DNA of 7,900 nucleotides from positions 1 through 7,900 of the forward strand of contig JAUWMJ010000122.1 in NCBI GenBank assembly GCA_030613225.1. The letters run 5' to 3'. Positions within the stretch are counted from its first letter, which is position 1, and every line of letters begins with the position of its first letter. The stretch comes from Desulfobacterales bacterium. GTDB taxonomy: Bacteria; Desulfobacterota; Desulfobacteria; Desulfobacterales; JAUWMJ01. The position numbers and the translations under genes were made by a program. The notes beneath the pieces are model-generated. The model saw only the letters and a program-made list of their open reading frames with translations. It had not been told where the DNA came from and ran no database searches. This document shows, one piece after another, positions 6,971 through 7,900 of the stretch.

Positions 6971-6977
6971 CCCTCCC
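6971..6977 (-). promoter_or_regulatory. Strong Shine-Dalgarno GGGAGGG of pgk
   Basis: GGGAGGG on the minus strand, four bases before the pgk ATG. It is the strongest ribosome binding site among the complete genes of the window, in keeping with a highly expressed central enzyme. Confidence 0.8.
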
Positions 6978-6995
6978 TTTAGATATTGTCGAATA

Positions 6996-7117
6996 GTTAA
7001 GTTGTTGAGTTGATAAATATGCATGTGAAATCATCATATTAGGGTTCCAAATCTATCATATGTCCTATTTTTAGGTAAAAAGTGTGAATTCCAATAATAA
7101 CGACTCAACCACTTAAC
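6996..7117. repeat. Inverted-arm element D (GTTAAG/GTTGAG motif)
   Basis: The left arm GTTAAGTTGTTGAGTTG (6996-7012) pairs with CGACTCAACCACTTAAC (7101-7117) at 15 of 17 positions. The arms enclose an AT-rich 88-base interior that contains the 12-mer ATGTGAAATCAT (7023-7034). Each arm is made of two related 7-9 base units (GTTAAG, GTTGAG). The right arm ends five bases from the stop of the four-cysteine gene. It fills the leader region of pgk, so it may hold the pgk promoter or a transcript end; no clear promoter boxes were identified. Confidence 0.7.
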
Positions 7118-7122
7118 AATGG

Positions 7123-7401
7123 CTACTCTTTTTGCAAATTTTCTTTTTCTTTTATCCTTCGCTTCAGATCTTTTTTTTTCGACCATCTTTCCAGAAAACC
7201 CATTAGTCCTGCCTCATAAGCCCTGTCCACATTTTCTTCTCTTATCTTAAGTCCTCCCGATTTTCCCATTGCGTCTTTCAGACATTCAGTCTTGTATATG
7301 CACGGAAAGCAAGACTCGGGAGTTTCCCTTAAACCGTCCTTACCCATGGGAAATACATTTTCAATTTTCCCGAAACAGTATGGATATTCTTTTTCTGCCA
7401 T
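7123..7401 (-). CDS. Small four-cysteine protein, function unknown
   Basis: 92 residues. The N-terminal half carries Cys9, Cys31, Cys34 and Cys40, spaced C-X21-C-X2-C-X5-C, in YCFGKIENVFPMG and SCFPCIYKTECLKDAM. This pattern fits a zinc site or an iron-sulfur cluster (inference). The C-terminal half is highly charged and probably helical, ending in a Lys/Arg/Glu-rich tail (about 74-92). No signal peptide or membrane helix. The start ATG has no Shine-Dalgarno; AAAATAAAAGCTAAAAA precedes it. It lies 90 bases after radC and 156 bases before pgk on the same strand, separated from both by inverted repeats. I recall similar small proteins only as conserved hypotheticals and cannot name a function. 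Conserved-looking Cys spacing and biased composition support a real gene. Confidence 0.75.
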   Translation of the reverse strand: MAEKEYPYCFGKIENVFPMGKDGLRETPESCFPCIYKTECLKDAMGKSGGLKIREENVDRAYEAGLMGFLERWSKKKDLKRRIKEKENLQKE

Positions 7402-7417
7402 TTTTTAGCTTTTATTT

Positions 7418-7485
7418 TACCACGGATTTTTCACGGAATTACACAGAATTAAATTTTCAGTGATTTTCCGCGTCTTTCCGTGGTA
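7418..7485. repeat. Inverted-arm element E (ACCACGGA motif) after radC
   Basis: TACCACGGA (7418-7426) pairs perfectly with TCCGTGGTA (7477-7485). Further in, CACGGAA (7432-7438) faces TTCCGCG (7466-7472) as a second, imperfect pairing. Each arm thus holds two CACGGA-like units about 14 bases apart. It starts six bases beyond the radC stop in transcription direction and may serve as a transcript end. The stem is moderately GC-rich and is followed on the minus strand by AAAATAAAAGC, not by T residues. Confidence 0.7.
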
Positions 7486-7491
7486 AATTTT

Positions 7492-7900
7492 TCATTTAGC
7501 CTCAAATTCCCTGTTCATCCGAGCTATATGGCCTTGATCAGCAAAACTGAAATACCTGTTATCCCCAATTACCAGATGCTCATGGACGGTTATCCCCATC
7601 ACCCGGCAGGCAAAAAGAAGCTGGCGTGTCAAAGATATATCCTCTCTCGAGGGGTTGGGATCACCTGAAGGGTGGTTATGGGCAAAAATCAGTGCGGCAG
7701 CATGATGGTTCATGGCAGCGGCTACAACTTCTCTTGGATAAACACTGCTGGCGGTTAATGTCCCCTTAAAAAGTGTCTCGGTCTCAATCACCCTGTTTTT
7801 AGCATCCAGGTAAATAACCTTGAAGCATTCACGGTTTTTATCCCTCATGCTGTAGTACAGGTAATCAAACAGTTCTTTTGAATTGCCGACACTATCTTTT
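7492..7900 (-). CDS. radC: RadC-family JAMM/MPN+ protein (N-terminus outside window)
   Basis: 135 residues of the C-terminal MPN+ domain are visible; the frame is open to the right edge, so about 90 residues of the usual 220-230 are missing. The visible part starts at KDSVGNSKELFDYL. The family motif HNHPSGDPNPSRED lies at about 7640-7683, giving the His-X-His...Ser...Asp zinc-binding pattern of JAMM metalloproteins. Upstream are FKVIYLD and KGTLTASSVYPREV; downstream are VHEHLVIGD and the final SFADQGHIARMNREFEAK. RadC was once assigned to DNA repair, but that role was withdrawn in E. coli; family members remain of unclear function, with links to recombination and competence. The internal ATG at 7848 is not the start, because conserved sequence continues upstream of it. 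It is the first visible gene of the minus-strand series. Confidence 0.93.
   Translation of the reverse strand, partial: KDSVGNSKELFDYLYYSMRDKNRECFKVIYLDAKNRVIETETLFKGTLTASSVYPREVVAAAMNHHAAALIFAHNHPSGDPNPSREDISLTRQLLFACRVMGITVHEHLVIGDNRYFSFADQGHIARMNREFEAK

Overview
The window is a bacterial chromosome segment of moderate, AT-leaning composition. It holds five complete, confidently recognised or well-supported genes, one complete gene I cannot name, and two genes cut by the window ends. Protein style and gene content suggest a Gram-negative environmental bacterium, plausibly a sulfate reducer of the Desulfobacterales (Thermodesulfobacteriota). The grounds are a CHASE2-type adenylate cyclase, a short ArgA-like acetyltransferase with a Cys-rich tail, and spacers full of short-motif inverted repeats. 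This assignment is inference; no rRNA or other marker gene is present.

Left part (1-3880). A PIN-domain gene (DUF3368 type) leaves the window on the minus strand at position 1. A spacer made of an inverted-arm repeat element follows (297-557). Next comes a plus-strand receptor-type class III adenylate cyclase (573-2819) with an extracytoplasmic CHASE2 sensor, membrane anchor and cytoplasmic catalytic domain. A plus-strand GNAT acetyltransferase, most likely a short N-acetylglutamate synthase for arginine synthesis (3142-3597), sits between two direct copies of a repeat of about 280 bp (A 2820-3112, B 3598-3873).

Right part (3881-7900). Five genes run on the minus strand. In transcription order they are radC (5' end outside the window), a 92-residue four-cysteine protein, phosphoglycerate kinase (pgk), a TVP38/TMEM64-family VTT membrane protein whose GTG start overlaps the pgk stop by 8 bases, and an uncharacterised 353-residue protein starting at TTG. 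Only pgk and the VTT gene are tightly coupled; the other junctions have 90-156 base spacers with hairpin-forming repeats.

The most unusual aspect is the non-coding DNA. Every spacer over 80 bases contains inverted arms. Four different short repeat motifs are used to build the arms of the same kind of palindromic element. Repeats A and B are clear duplicates; their 5' ends abut the stop codons of the genes before them, and a shared 10-mer brackets the acetyltransferase gene in a cassette-like way. No tRNA, rRNA, CRISPR array, transposase or phage gene is visible.
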